Of a stretch of 44,654 nucleotides of DNA, positions 20,941 to 33,331 are shown one piece after another. Both the position numbers and the translations under genes were made by a program. The notes under the pieces are model-generated. The model saw nothing but the letters and a program-made list of their open reading frames with translations. It ran no database searches and was not told the DNA's origin. Positions within the stretch are counted from its first letter, which is position 1. Each line of letters begins with the position of its first letter. Source of the stretch: Chara braunii (taxonomy: Eukaryota > Streptophyta > Charophyceae > Charales > Characeae); contig BFEA01000057.1 in NCBI GenBank assembly GCA_003427395.1, positions 80,595-125,248 of the forward strand, in the 5' to 3' direction.

Positions 20941-21689
20941 CCTGTCGAGCGCATCGGTCTGGCACCACACAAAACGGGGCGGGACCCTCCAGGCCTCGTC
21001 TCACAGGAGTTGGTCTGATCCTTGTCGCGAATACATATGGAGCTTCCACAAGCCACTCCGCTCGAGTGCGCCAGCCATACCTCTTCCGAGCCCCTATGAC
21101 AGGATAGGGCCTAAAAGATGCACGACTTACCTCCACCTTACAGGAGTTGTCACCTCTCTTTGGTGGGTGACACTGGGTGTGTTCCCACCGAGCTACCAGT
21201 CCACAGTACGAAAGCTAATCAGTTGCAATCGCAGAGGTGGACCAGTCGAGGGCGTTTCTTGTACGTTGTAGCATAGGGGGTACACACAGTTTTACGCCTC
21301 TATCGGACCCGCACGCGAGTCGACACTTTGGGGGGCTGAGGTCCCAAACGTGACTCGTCGTCGGTCGACTAGGACGCATCCCACACACCACGCGTACACC
21401 ACTCTAAAGAACATAAAAATAAAAACACACACACATACACATATATATATATACAGAACGACACATAACAAACCTCATGACAACACTCCTAGTCCCTTAG
21501 TACCAATCCGACAACTCTCCGATGCGGAAATCGGATAGGCATCGCGCACGAGATTTAGTATAAAACCGTGCGGACGCAAGGCTAGTCTCATATCGACTCG
21601 CAATGCAAGCGTACAGAAGAAGTCACAATGATCGCGTACTATGTAGTACCCATACTTATGAGGTCCTCGTTAATCTCGAGGGTCGCATT

Positions 21690-21705
21690 CGACACTCAAG
21701 TGTCG
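21690..21705. other. Near-palindromic hairpin in LTR copy 2
   Basis: CGACACT (21690-21696), loop CA, AGTGTCG (21699-21705), a perfect stem. Confidence 0.65.
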
Positions 21706-22737
21706 GTTGACACACGCCTTGAGGGATTGATCTCTCGACGTTGGAAAACCACTAAGCACGGTTGAGAACCACACCCTCTTCTGCACCCTGCGCAGAGTGG
21801 GTGGTACACAGGTTCATACTTGTGGCGGCAATCGTCTCTTATCGCCCTTGAGATCAACTCCATCATCCAGGGCATGAAGATAAATCAAGGGGTTTGACTT
21901 TTACAGTTGTCACTGACTACAACGTCCAACCATATAAATTTTAAAAAACAAAGGTTAAAAGGGGATGTCTCTTTTCTCTCAAAAACATAATTTGTTTAAC
22001 ACTCACACGCGGTCACAATAGGCCGCTCGAAAACACTCAAGACATATGTATTTACATATATATAGAAGGTTATAATTATGCGACAATCACTTCTCACAAT
22101 CACAGTGAGACTCCTCTCAATCATATGTATGTATATGATCGCAAGCAATCCAATCCAAAGTCCGAACCACAGAACATATCTGCAATCACATCAAAGAGTC
22201 AACCAAAAGTTCACACAGTACACAGAGTCAACTTCAACTATTCTCTATACTCATACCCCTCGCTCTGGCCATGCAAGCTCGACCTTTGTCCAACCTTCTA
22301 TAATTAAATACTGAGTACCTTTCTTAAATGGCCATTCAATAAAAGTCCTGGTGAATACCTTAATAAAACAATAAAAATCACTAAGGCTAAAACCTTTTAG
22401 GTTGAATATTTGAGGAGAAATTTTAAATCGTAGACCGACGAATCGGTAATCGACCTGTTATCAATGATAAAAGAAGATTATCCTCGTAGCATTGAGCTTA
22501 ATATATTCCAGATCCTGAATCAAACGATTGTGAGGACCTGTAACACAAGACAGACCGATACCCGATCTTAATTCATAAGTGTATGGAGAATAAAGCTACA
22601 TAGCACATTCTCACTCAAGGTCCTCCTACAAGCTAAACCTACGTCTACCTCTAAGCCAGCGTCTAACTCAAGGCAGATCTATGGCAACATCTTCCCTATT
22701 CAGGGTGGATAGCCTGAGTCGCCACCTGTCAAAATAT

Positions 22738-23165
22738 AATCTAACTCCTCTAAACTAAGAAAATTTTGGCATCGCTTCCCGTAGGAAAAGTGTGTTTTCA
22801 AAATTTATAATAACTCAAATAGGAAAAGAGAAACCAAACTCAAACTCTGAAATTGAATTAGTAAAAATTTGGGTAGCACTTCCTTAAAAAAAAAAGACTT
22901 TCCCAATTTTTACTAAGTCGGATATGAACCGAGAGCAAACATGAGTTCAACTAAGACAAAATTTATCTAACTCCTTAGATCTGTAAAACATTCGGCAGCA
23001 CTCCCTTGGGAAAAGTGTTAATCCAAGATTTATACAAAGCTAAAGTCAAATTTTGTCTTACTCCTTGAATTAAGAAACATTTTTTTGAAAGCCAAAATTT
23101 GACTAATTCCGTGGTTTTGTAGAAATTTCGGCAGCGCTTCCCGTAGAGAAAGTGGCTTACCAAGA
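22738..23165 (-). repeat. ~120-bp tandem units in LTR copy 2
   Basis: Unit starts near 22740, 22850 (fused), 22967, 23058 (truncated) and 23104. It is the same family as in the other LTRs, with deletions that shorten the block by about 130 bp. Confidence 0.7.
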
Positions 23166-23467
23166 TTTATATAAGACCAAGTATAATAAAAGACCCCAGA
23201 AAATGCAAAAAATGACCTAAGTAAAAAAAACTTAGCTCAGAAAATGGAGGACTTGAAAATACCTCCTATCGCTCTAGCACATGGCGAGCATCTAAAGCAA
23301 CTACCTGTCAAACTGAAGCTCATACTAAGTAGTGATCTCACTCAGCCACATGCACGACCAAACCACAAAGGTAAGTACTCTCACCAGCCCAAAGTCAACC
23401 TTATCAAATAATAGTTCATAGTCTTTTAATGTTTTATCCCTTTATACCCGACTTACATATGGCATAA

Positions 23468-24192
23468 AGCTAAACCACCCAAACTTATGGAACATGTCCA
23501 GCTCAGCCATTGAATATACAAAAACAATGGTTTCAACAACTTTTATCTTCCTTGGGCACATGACTAGGACACCCTAGTCGCCCTGATCTATTTAAGTATC
23601 CCAGTTTTATATAATTATATGCAATTAGTCTTTTGAGGTGACATATAACTGAACCGATCATCCTTAGCTTAAGATTCAGTCTGCTCCTTCATACCACAAA
23701 TTTATTCTGAGTTAATACTTTCTTCAGTTGGTAATAAGCTACAGTCAGACAACCCAAACTTATGGAACCCTGTCTGACTAGCCTGTTCATAGATAGAATA
23801 ATAATAAAGTATAGCAAAGTTATAATCTTTTGGTTCCAACATCTACGTGACATTGGACCAAGACCACCCAAACGTATGGAACATGTTCGGTCCTCTGTCT
23901 GATTCTTTCCCTTAAAACCAAAGCAGGAATTGGTTGAGCCACCCAAACTTATGGAACATGCTTAGACCTCTTCGTTCAGAACCAAAAGAAACTGAAAGAA
24001 ACCCAAAGAAAGCAAGGCGAGCAAACCATCCAAACTTATGAAATCTGCTTGGCCCCTGAAAAGTCATCCACAGACACCCCTCGCAAGTTAGAGCAACCAG
24101 ATCACCCAAACTTATGAGAATCCGTCTGGTCCTTCAAGCAATCAAGAATAAACATAGCACTGGACCCTCCAATCTTATGGAGACTCTTCCAG
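23468..24192 (-). repeat. Stem-loop array, LTR copy 2
   Basis: Seven core sites (CCAAACTTATGG or variants). The best stem is AGTCAGACA/TGTCTGACT (23743-23751, 23771-23779), 9 perfect pairs. CTGGA/TCCAG (24160-24164, 24188-24192) shows a paired change against CTGGG/CCCAG in copy 1. Some units have lost pairing, for example the one near 24027. Confidence 0.7.
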
Positions 24193-27100
24193 CCTTAGGT
24201 TGACCCAGTCAAACACGCAATATTGCCTTCCTCCCATCTTTCCCCCAGATGCAATCCCACAATCTGTTTTCAGACAAACAACAATGTTAAAACTGAAGCT
24301 ACACAATCACTCTTTTACTTTGTCTGGCTTGTGTCATTAAAGTCAAACGAAAAGTCAAAGTAGGGATGTATACAATATACTCAGTCAAAACGTAACAAGA
24401 AATATAGATAGTCGTTATAACCGGGTTTATAGAAGGAAAGCGAAACCTTTACCTCTCAGTTCCCTGCCTCCAGACCTCCTCCTGAGTTCCGGCAGAGCTC
24501 CCTCAATCGGTGGGCAGACCCCCCACAGAGTCTTGTTGCGATCCTACGGGTTGCAATCCTGCTTGCCGCCTTCCTCTCAGAACAAGATTAGACTTAGACT
24601 AAGAAGGGCAGAAGGAGGGGTTTCAAACGCTCGAGATACAGGAGGGGGACTGACTCAACTCCCAGGAAAGGGCGTGGATACCTTCATTCACCTGAGGGCC
24701 CCGCAATGATGGCTAGAACACGCAGCTTGGTCAATTGTAGCCAAATTGTCGGTTGTTGACTTCCGCGCGATCCCTCAATTCGCAGAAAAACCTCCTCCCC
24801 CGAAATGCAGACTGAACTTCTCTTCTCTCATGCACCTGGTTCTCAAATTACATTCACACAATCGGCCTATCTTGATCGCAACAATAAAGCAGCTCGTTGT
24901 CATCATCCTCAGCAACCGAAGTGCATAGAGCCGCCGACCTTGTAGACCATCACCAAGAGGAAGTACGTTCCCTCACACCATCATCCTTATCCTTCTATAC
25001 TCCAAGTAGTAATTGGCGAAGGATACACCTGTGGAACATCTTAACCACTTCAAACACTTACAAGGTCGCAGTCTTGTTGACTCCCCGCTTGTGTTTTCAA
25101 AACAGGTAAAAGGTGGAACTATGCCTGCAACGTGACCACACCGAAGTAGGCTATGCAGGTTACCGCCTCGATCAGGTACTTGCTTCATGACTCGTATGCA
25201 TACAGAGCACCCAATATCAATCGGACCAACAAGCCAAGTTGGTATCTCCGTGAACAGTCGGTTGCTGGAAGGGTAACTATCTTCTGCTTCCCTCGTTATC
25301 CTTCTCTCCGGGAACGTCGGGCTTCAACTTCAGAACCCAGTTACTGGTTCTGCTATCAGGGCTACGACAGATATGGAAGAAAATCCCGGTCGAAGTTAAG
25401 ATTTCAACTACGCTAGAACCGCCAATCATCATGAAAGTCGGTGGCATCCTCAGACTCTCCTCCTCCACTCAACCTACTTACAACACGAGAATGAACTTAA
25501 GACTGAATTATTGGTAATATACATGTGCGATTTGCCAGCCGCTGCCCTCTGCTTGTTCAACATTGTACCCCGACGCCGCTCTGTTCTACATTGTCGGCTC
25601 AGTTATGGAGGCTAGCTCTCATCCTCCTTCTCTCGACTAACCTCGTTCTTGCGCACGCTATTCTTTGACCACTCCACTCTTCACCCTGCCACTGCACCTC
25701 ACTTTCCGCTCCTCTCTAATGTAGCCTCCGGTCAGATAACCGGACCCGGCCACTAACCTGGCCGGGTTCAGTCACCAATGCTATGTAAAGAGGAACCGAG
25801 TACGCAGAACGAGGAACGTAACTGGGTATTGCAGCCGTGGCGACACCAGCCCCACGACGAGCGGAGGACACAACGATGAAGGATCCGATGGTGAGGAGGG
25901 TGATCCAGATGGACGATAAATTAATCTTTCGCTGAAACATGGAAAAATACATTGTCGCTTCCTAACTCCCTCTTCTGGGCGCAGCTCACTACTAGTCTAC
26001 CGCTAAAACTACACTCCCAAAGCAAAATCTAATGATGCTATCACATTCTCGATGGCCAGAAACCTTGAACTAACCTCTTTCCTCGCTTGATTTAATAAAG
26101 GAACGAGCGAGATACTTGCGTTAGACTCCTTTTTCGTCCTCCTCCTCATTACCTTCGTGCAACCTTACTCCCTACTGACCTTTCTTTTACAAATTTTCAT
26201 CTAGTTCTGATCGTGGATTCAGGCTCGTCGGTCGTCAAAAGCCCCATATTGACACTTCTTCTCTCCAAATCCGCTCAAAGATAAGCGAGGTACGTTTATC
26301 TTCTGCTTCTTTCTTCCTCTCCATATCTCCACCATATCCTCTCACACACCTTTTCTCACTAACCTCCTCCTATATTAATTCTTCCACTAATCTAACACCT
26401 CCAATGGATTCTCCCTACCAATAAACCCCTATCTACTACTTCTCCCCGCTCGTTTTGATCAAGAAACGAGCGGGATATGGCCTTTCCAGCTTCCTACCCA
26501 TGACCATACTCATCTCTTTGTTCGAATGCACCTGATCGTGAGATCACGCCAGGTTCGCCCTTTTCTTTTACTGCTTGGTTTCCTCGTACCACCTTCTGTC
26601 CCGTCAACGTCCTCCGGGCTGGCACAACGCCTGACAACTGTCGACTCCCCAAGCGCATCAGTTGTTCATCTCGGGCACTTCGAAGGAGACCAGCCACTGG
26701 CCAGTTCGAAGAGCTCTCTGCCCCTATACCCAAGACCGACGAATGGTGAGNTTGGTTGTCGTTGCCCCAGCCTTCACCACTCTCTCCTCTGGCTCATCCT
26801 GCCCAGACGGAGTTCACCACCGCCTTGGGCCTTCAACCGGCGAACTCATACCTCTCGGGATCAGGGGGCGACCCTTCTGCAAGCCTTCAACACGGCCCCA
26901 AGCGAGGCGGGTCCCTGTGTCGATCTAGGTATTAATAACCAAACTTTTAACTTGAACTTTGAAGACCGAAATGTAGAAGGTTCTCCCCACGAATGACCGC
27001 TGCGATTTTGCCACCCGCCCTGACGCCTGTTCTAACTATGCTTAGGAATGGTCCACCATCCTTTTAGTCCCACAACGTTTTCGCGGTCCCCAGGACCATG

Positions 27101-30100
27101 ATCACATCTCAAACCTCTCACGACCGATTTGCGGGCGACAGACAGACACCCGCAGATGGTCCCCTCCTCCTCGTGGGCCATTTCAGGTCAAACAAAAAGA
27201 GGCACTCGCTCAAGGTCCCCGACCAGCACGACAACCCCTAAAATCAATGTTACGCCTGAGTCAAAAGATGTCGGGGCATAAAAATAAATAAATAATGGCG
27301 ATAAAATAATAAAATATTCAAGGGAAAAATTAATCCCCAGAAAAACGAGCGGCGAAAAAAAAAAACCGTCGGTACCGCTTTGACGCCGCTAACGGCAAAA
27401 CCAAGGAGGATAGCCCCGCCGGGCTCTCAATCCCTGAGTCCCTTTGCACAACTCCGATACCCTCGCATCGTCGCCACTCGACCTCGATCCCTGAATCTCC
27501 CCGTTGAAAGTCCGACACCGTAACCAGTAGTGCTTGGCCCAAAGCTCGATCTAGTTATGATGGACTCGTAAATAAAACGGATATTGTGCGACACGCGAAT
27601 CTTACTGAAAATACTTCAAGGTCGCCTCATTGTTGATGTCGTTCTCCGCATGTACACACAAGTCACAAGCAAGCGCATCAAAAAAATGAGACATAATCTT
27701 TTTAATCCTAGTTTGATCAGAAATAAAAGATTTGGGAGGCGACCAACGCCGACTTTCATGATCAACAAAGGGAAAACAGATCACGCGCGGTTTGCACGCC
27801 CACACACTCTCTACTCTAGTCAACCATCCAACCTGACGTAAATCATGAACGCAGCCGTGCCCCGCACGGAATACTTAAACTTTAAACCAAACCTATTTCC
27901 TGTCACTTGCAAAAACTAGGGCGGATACCCTTGTAAGGGTATTCACACCGACACCGTAACGGTCCCACACTTAACCAAGTCTCTTCCGCTTCGTGGGCCA
28001 ATCGCCCACCAGCTCTCATGCACGTTGAGCTCCTTGGTCCATGTTTCAATACAAGCAAGGTCGGGGAATTTTGGCGGCACCCCGAATATGCAAGAACCCG
28101 TAAGTCAACCAAGGGAGTCGTGTGCTCAAGGTCCCCGACTGCCTCGACGGCTTCTAAGACCAGCATTGTGTCCAAGTTTAGAAACGGCTGACGCCTATGG
28201 GTCTAGTATTAACACGCATCTATATAAACGATCAGTGCGCAACGCGCGGACCTACAAAAACCATTTTGAAGTCGCTTCGTTGCCGGTGCCGTCTTCCACC
28301 TATACACACATGTCACAAGACAAACGCACCCCTCACGAAATATATCTTAATACTAATTTAATCAGAAATAAAAGTCTGTCCGACAATCACGCTCAGTTCC
28401 TCAATCATAAACAAGAAGAGAGATCACGCGTGCCTTAAGTCTGAGCGTCCACACACTCTCTACTCTAGTCAACCATCCAGTCAACGTAAACCACAGACGC
28501 AATCACGCCTCGTGCAGTATACTTAAATTGTAAAATCAAAATCATTTTCTGTCGCTTGGAAAAACCAAGGTGGATACCCTTGTAAGGGTATTCGCTCTGA
28601 CAGCTTACCGGACCATGTTCAGCGATGTCCCCGTCGCTTCGTAAGATCGAAAAACTGTAAATCCATCCAAAACTCCAAATGTTGACGAGGAAGGAACCAA
28701 TCCGATCAGCCGACGGACTCAGGTTTGAGGTCTCCAACAATCCTTGCCCATACAATTGTATCCTGCCAGGATTCTAACTTGGGTCTCCATTGTCTTGATA
28801 CTAGGACGCCGGTGTACTAAACATACGTACTACAGCATAAGTTTTAGTGACCCTCTCAACCGTCCTCTCCCCGTTGTCCTAGACAAACATCGACTTCTCG
28901 TTAAGTGTCCCTATATCTCTACCCTGCATGCAGGGTCATAACTAGAGACGCGGACCCTAACCGAGACCTTTGAAGGCATTCTTGCCTCCCTCGAACAATT
29001 CTCACCATCAAACATATATATACATACATAACTTTTATTCTAGACCCTTCCTGCAGTCTAGTACAGAAAGGTCAGGTCTCCATCTTGACCCACCATAGTC
29101 TGGGTGATCATGCCAGATCTACGACACACCATGTTGTTATTTTAGCGGTAGTGCCCTCGCAGGTTGAGCCACAATAGGCTTTCTCCTTATAAGTATTCAA
29201 TCAGGACTCAAAAATGACTCTATTGACTCGACTTTTATCCCATGCCGTTGCGCAGGAGTAAAACCCTCCTAGGTGGCCATACCCCTTTAAGTCTTTACTC
29301 CCTTGGCCAGACGTAGGCCCGCTGTTCAGGTTACGCCGATCAACAACCGACACTAGGGGTTGCTCCCTACTGATGCTAAACTTCACCGTTAGCTTGGTAT
29401 TCTCATAAATGCCCTAAGATTAACACAAGTGGCTTGACAGTGTGTCGCAACAATACAAACCTACTTCGAGACTATGCAAAGGTCTATCACACATAAAATG
29501 TATTTATCAGTCCTCTTTGGGACAATAAAAAAAACCGCGACAATCTCTTCACATTCACAAAACAGAAGCACTGCCATATTCACAAGGTCGTGACCTCCCT
29601 ACTTGATCAGAGCAAGAAAGTTACATCTCAGCGATATCTCTCAAATAAATCACTCTTACGGCCTCCAAAAATTTCACCAATGGCCAAACACAAATGTGGT
29701 CCTTCTCGTTGGTCTTTATCATTCAGAATCAACTTGCCATGCCATTAAATCTATTAACCACCTTTCATATGAAGGAGGTCTTACTCAATAGATCTCCCAG
29801 TCATCCCTCTCTCTCTAGGATGAACTTTCTCACGACCTTTTTTTAAAACATCTTCCCTCTCTGAAGATGAGTCTTCAAATAAGCAAAAAACTACCTTCCT
29901 ACTCAAAGGCATCTCAACCATAAAACAACTCGAACTGAGAAACCAACTTATGGGTCCTCATCACAACTCAACAATAAACATTTGGCATGGTAAGCATTCG
30001 AGTTTCAAAGACTCATAAATCCCTTAGGATTCTTACTCTATTCACAAAAAACAGACTGCACTCCCTCTCCTTATACAATAGACTACACTCCCTCTCCTTA

Positions 30101-30345
30101 TACCCGACCCTATCACCTGCCCGTGGGCAGATCGCACGAGTATATCGAAGAGTAGACAGTTCACATTCATTCACAACCAAAAAATACACAACACACGAGA
30201 TGTTTCTCATACGTCCCTCACACAAAGTCATCATACATCAGGATAAAACCACACATGTGAGAGTGATTGCGATCATCATATATAAGGGAATAGTCTCTGA
30301 TAAATCTTAACATCAAGCACACTTAGGGGTGGAATATCTCATCCA
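24192..30345 (-). other. 3' non-coding part of element 2 internal region
   Basis: Collinear with 9300-15840. It holds the empty transposon target site (24517-24525), the conserved island (26603-26768, with an ambiguous base at 26751), two copies of the 18-bp palindrome and a local tandem duplication (about 27170-27960 and 27994-28620) that is single in element 1. No supportable protein gene. Confidence 0.65.
27170..28620. repeat. Diverged ~0.7-kb tandem duplication
   Basis: Two consecutive segments (about 27170-27960 and 27994-28620) share the order: CTCAAGGTCCCCGAC, then GATCAGAAATAAAAG, then CACACACTCTCTACTCTAGT, then the ATACCCTTGTAAGGGTAT palindrome. Element 1 has only one such segment (about 13518-14430). 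Confidence 0.7.
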
Positions 30346-30721
30346 AATACACAAGTAATAGCCCAGATCCGCAACTCACTCGGACCAACCAAAACCCTCA
30401 TAAATATGGTATAGGACTGACCATATTACCAAGAACGCACTGAAACATGAACTTTAATTATCCTTTCAATGAGTCAGAGAAAGAGTAACCTCACTAAACA
30501 CATGGGGTCTCACTAAATTCTAACCCTCATGCCACTAAGAAAAGCCTCAATTGCAATCATACGCTGTATTTCCCTATATGTACAACTAACAGCGTAGGTA
30601 CCCAAAGTTCTAGCAGAACAAAAACAAAAACAAAGATAAAAACTAACATCTGACCCAGAATGCACACTCCACTAGATCTTACTATGTCATAATGGCTATT
30701 GATACATAGGCAAGCCAGTCC
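30346..30721. other. Short non-coding interval after the downstream Gag-like ORF
   Basis: No gene is seen. It separates the TAG at 30722-30724 (minus strand) from the shared 3' non-coding block. Confidence 0.5.
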
Positions 30722-33331
30722 CTACTCACTCATCTCCTCCTGGTTCTGCCTGTATAGCTTAACCCTACCCTCATCGACAGTCCGCTCCACCACTCTACCC
30801 TGTCTGCCAAACATCCTCCCACCACTCTCAGTAACCTTCCCTGCTGCCTTGTCGTTCAGGAACTTAGGACACTGTAAGACCCTATTCTCCCCATCCTTGC
30901 TGAAGAAGCAGGATAAGTCTTCCGATTTTCGGCCCCTCTTCTTTTTCTTCTAAGATCTCGACGATGAGGGTGTCTCACTAGCCTCCCTGGCCACCTCATG
31001 GCATTGGGGCATACCCATAGGCTCCTCATGTCTCGTCTCCCACTCCCGCGTACTCGGCTCTATCCGTATTCCAGCTCCCTCAGGCCTGTACTCAAGTGTA
31101 TCTAACCTCTGAGGCCTGCCCTCGATGACATCCTCCATCACAACCACCGTCTCTCCCTCATGAGGCTCCTCCACCCGCTGCCTCAGGCGAAAACAGACTC
31201 GCCTCTTCTTGCATAGTGTTGACTGCCTCAAGGAATACATTCGTGGACCCCTCGTCAGACACAAGTGCAGACTCGCTGACAGCTGTCCGCGGCCTATCTC
31301 TTGCTTGTACTGGCACAGATTCTGCCGCTAGCCCAAAAGAAGCTATAGGTTGGATGGCAAGATTTGTAGGTGTTTGGAACTTGAAGGCCTCCTTTTTTGC
31401 CTCCTTTTTCGCCTTTGCCTCCGCTGGCTCCAGGATGACCCTTCCAATGGATGGCTCATGGGATGGATCTGTCATAGATGGTTGCCCAAATAAACCCTGC
31501 ATTGCCTCACTCTGGATGTCATAGCGTTTTCTTTCATTCCAACCCCCCACTCTGGTAGGCGCCTCCCTCTCCATCCTTGTCGCCATATCTCGAGGCTGCT
31601 GCCTCAAGTCCTCGATAATGGCAGCTTGACTAGCCACGAACGCCCTAAGCTCTCGAACCTCCGCCTCAACTGCCTCCAAACGCACTCCATTATTTATTTT
31701 CTTCGTCTTTTTTCCAGCCAAATCATCTTCCAACATCAAATACCTATTGAAAGAAGTCTTGGTCAGGAAGCGGATCTTACGGTCCAGGTACTCATCTGTC
31801 GTCCTCGATGTCCCAAGTCCTACTCTCTCTGGAGCCGTCAACCCCTCGCCATACTGCCCCCAAAACTCATCCCACACCTCCTTGACCCCACATGGTCTAG
31901 GGGGCGCGCCAGGCGGCTGATCTGGGAGTGCCCTTGCCACCTCCAATCTCCGTCTTTCCTCCCGAATCTCCTTCATATGCTTCCTGACTCTGGCCCGTCT
32001 TTCTTCGGTTGTTTCTCATGTCGGCGCTCTCCCTCTGGTGAGATGGTCCCTTCCCTCTGGAATCTCGGCCAACGCCTCTCTCTCCGCCTGATGCGGTTCC
32101 CGTGGTGGCTCCATAGGCACTGGCCTCTCGATATCTGGGTTCTCCTGGGCATGCACAACCAAATAACTATTGATCGTAGAAAAAGCCTCTCTCCTCCAGC
32201 CAGTCCTCTCTCGCTCCATCTCTATCCTCGCCCCTGGCGAAAGACTCATATCTGGGGAAGGTAATGAAATCTCTCCCTGCTGAGCTCCTCCCCTACTTCC
32301 TGAGCGACATCCGGTACTACCTCAGGCCCGATTTTTGGAGCAAGCATCTGAGGTGGAGTATCCTCTCCAACCTCTATCACTTCCTCCATTACTCTCTCAC
32401 TCTGAGCATCTCGTTCCTCCTCTCGCCCTGGCTCAGGGCCCCCCTCTCGTGCCACACCTCCAACCGACTCATTGCGCCTCTCGTTAGCCTGAGGCACCCT
32501 TCATCGCGATATGTCTAGGTGCGCTTCCAGCTCCTGCAATGGCCCTCCGGATGGTGGCACCTCCTCCCGTACGCGGTGAGGGGATCCTCTCAATCCTTCC
32601 CCAGTAAACCGCTGAAAAACCACTGGGCCAAGTCCGCACTCAGGATATGCCCCTCGCCCCTCAGCCTCCGGTACTGACTCCTCTTCCCGCCTGGCGAGTG
32701 TCTTTCGTCCTCCTCGAGATGGCACAGACTCTCTGGGCTCAGGGTTCCTCTGCCTCTTGCTCCTCTGCCGCCTCTCATCCCTAGGCTGAGGTGGCTCTGG
32801 TCATCGAAAAGCTTCTCTCAGGTGTGCCATGCAGCTCTCCCAATCTCGAGCCATATCCCTAATCTGACGGGCCAATGGTCTCTCTGTCTTTCTGGTCTAT
32901 AGAGGTAGTGTCCGCGCTTACTCATCCCTCAATATGTTTTGCTCGTGCATGGAATGCTCAACAGCAGGGATGAACTCCTCCACATTCCCAATCTCTAGGC
33001 GGATCGGCACGCCATGTGGACCCACGGGTGACGATCTCAACTCCTCCATCCTCATCTCCACCTCTTGCCAGGTCCTCGCCTCCCTACGGATCCGAGTGAT
33101 GGGCTCCTCAAATCGGCGAACTCCCCTCAACCTCTCTATCCTCTCTGCCACCGTCCACCCCATGTGCTCCGCAATGTCCGCATATCCTCGGAACTTGTCC
33201 AGGAAGAGCTCTATATCCCCGTCGTCATACACGGGTGTGTGCTCCCTCCGGTGAGACCCATGCCGCTCGTAACCCCCTCATGCTCCCAATGGCCTTCGCG
33301 GTGGTCGCGTCCCCCTCCCTCCTCTCGACAT
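30722..33331 (-). pseudogene. Second Gag-like ORF downstream of Pol
   Basis: The start ATG at 33331-33329 opens MSRGGRGTRPPRRP, with an in-frame TGA at 33280-33278. The same frame continues into PVYDDGDIELFLDKF and a helical region (WTVAERIERLRGVRRFEEP) resembling a capsid N-terminal domain. A Glu/Pro/Arg-rich middle follows in several frames (32725-32501, 32497-32246, 32249-32016). Next come a coiled-coil-like segment (LEAVEAEVRELRAFVASQAA, frame 31976-31158) and a C-terminal frame ending near 30722. Its CFFSKDGENRVLQC (about 30911-30868) is a zinc knuckle with two ligands replaced (C to S, H to N). I recall similar proteins in Chara but no assigned function. The alternative is the gag of a separate inserted element. 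Confidence 0.65.

Larger units (their letters stand above)
20943..24191 (-). mobile_element. LTR copy 2, complete (shared by elements 1 and 2), subfamily B
   Basis: 3249 bp. On the minus strand it starts TGGAAGAGTCTCC at 24191 and ends GCGCTCGACA at 20943. It is followed by a primer-binding site, so it is the 5' LTR of element 1. It also lies downstream of the coding region of element 2, so it serves as that element's 3' LTR. It contains the hairpin at 21690-21705, the B module (about 21690-22050), tandem units (22738-23165) and the stem-loop array (23468-24192). Confidence 0.85.

Noticed and set aside
20943-30345. A single ~9.4-kb LTR
   Set aside because: Copies 1 and 2 share all of this length, but the 5' LTR of element 2 ends at 43484 at a TG terminus and the following sequence is unrelated. 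A 3.25-kb LTR plus shared 3' non-coding region explains the data better. It is kept as an alternative in the findings.
33194-33232. YDDG as an RT catalytic motif in the downstream ORF
   Set aside because: It lies in a non-RT context. The RT motif of this element is YIDD at 36117-36128.
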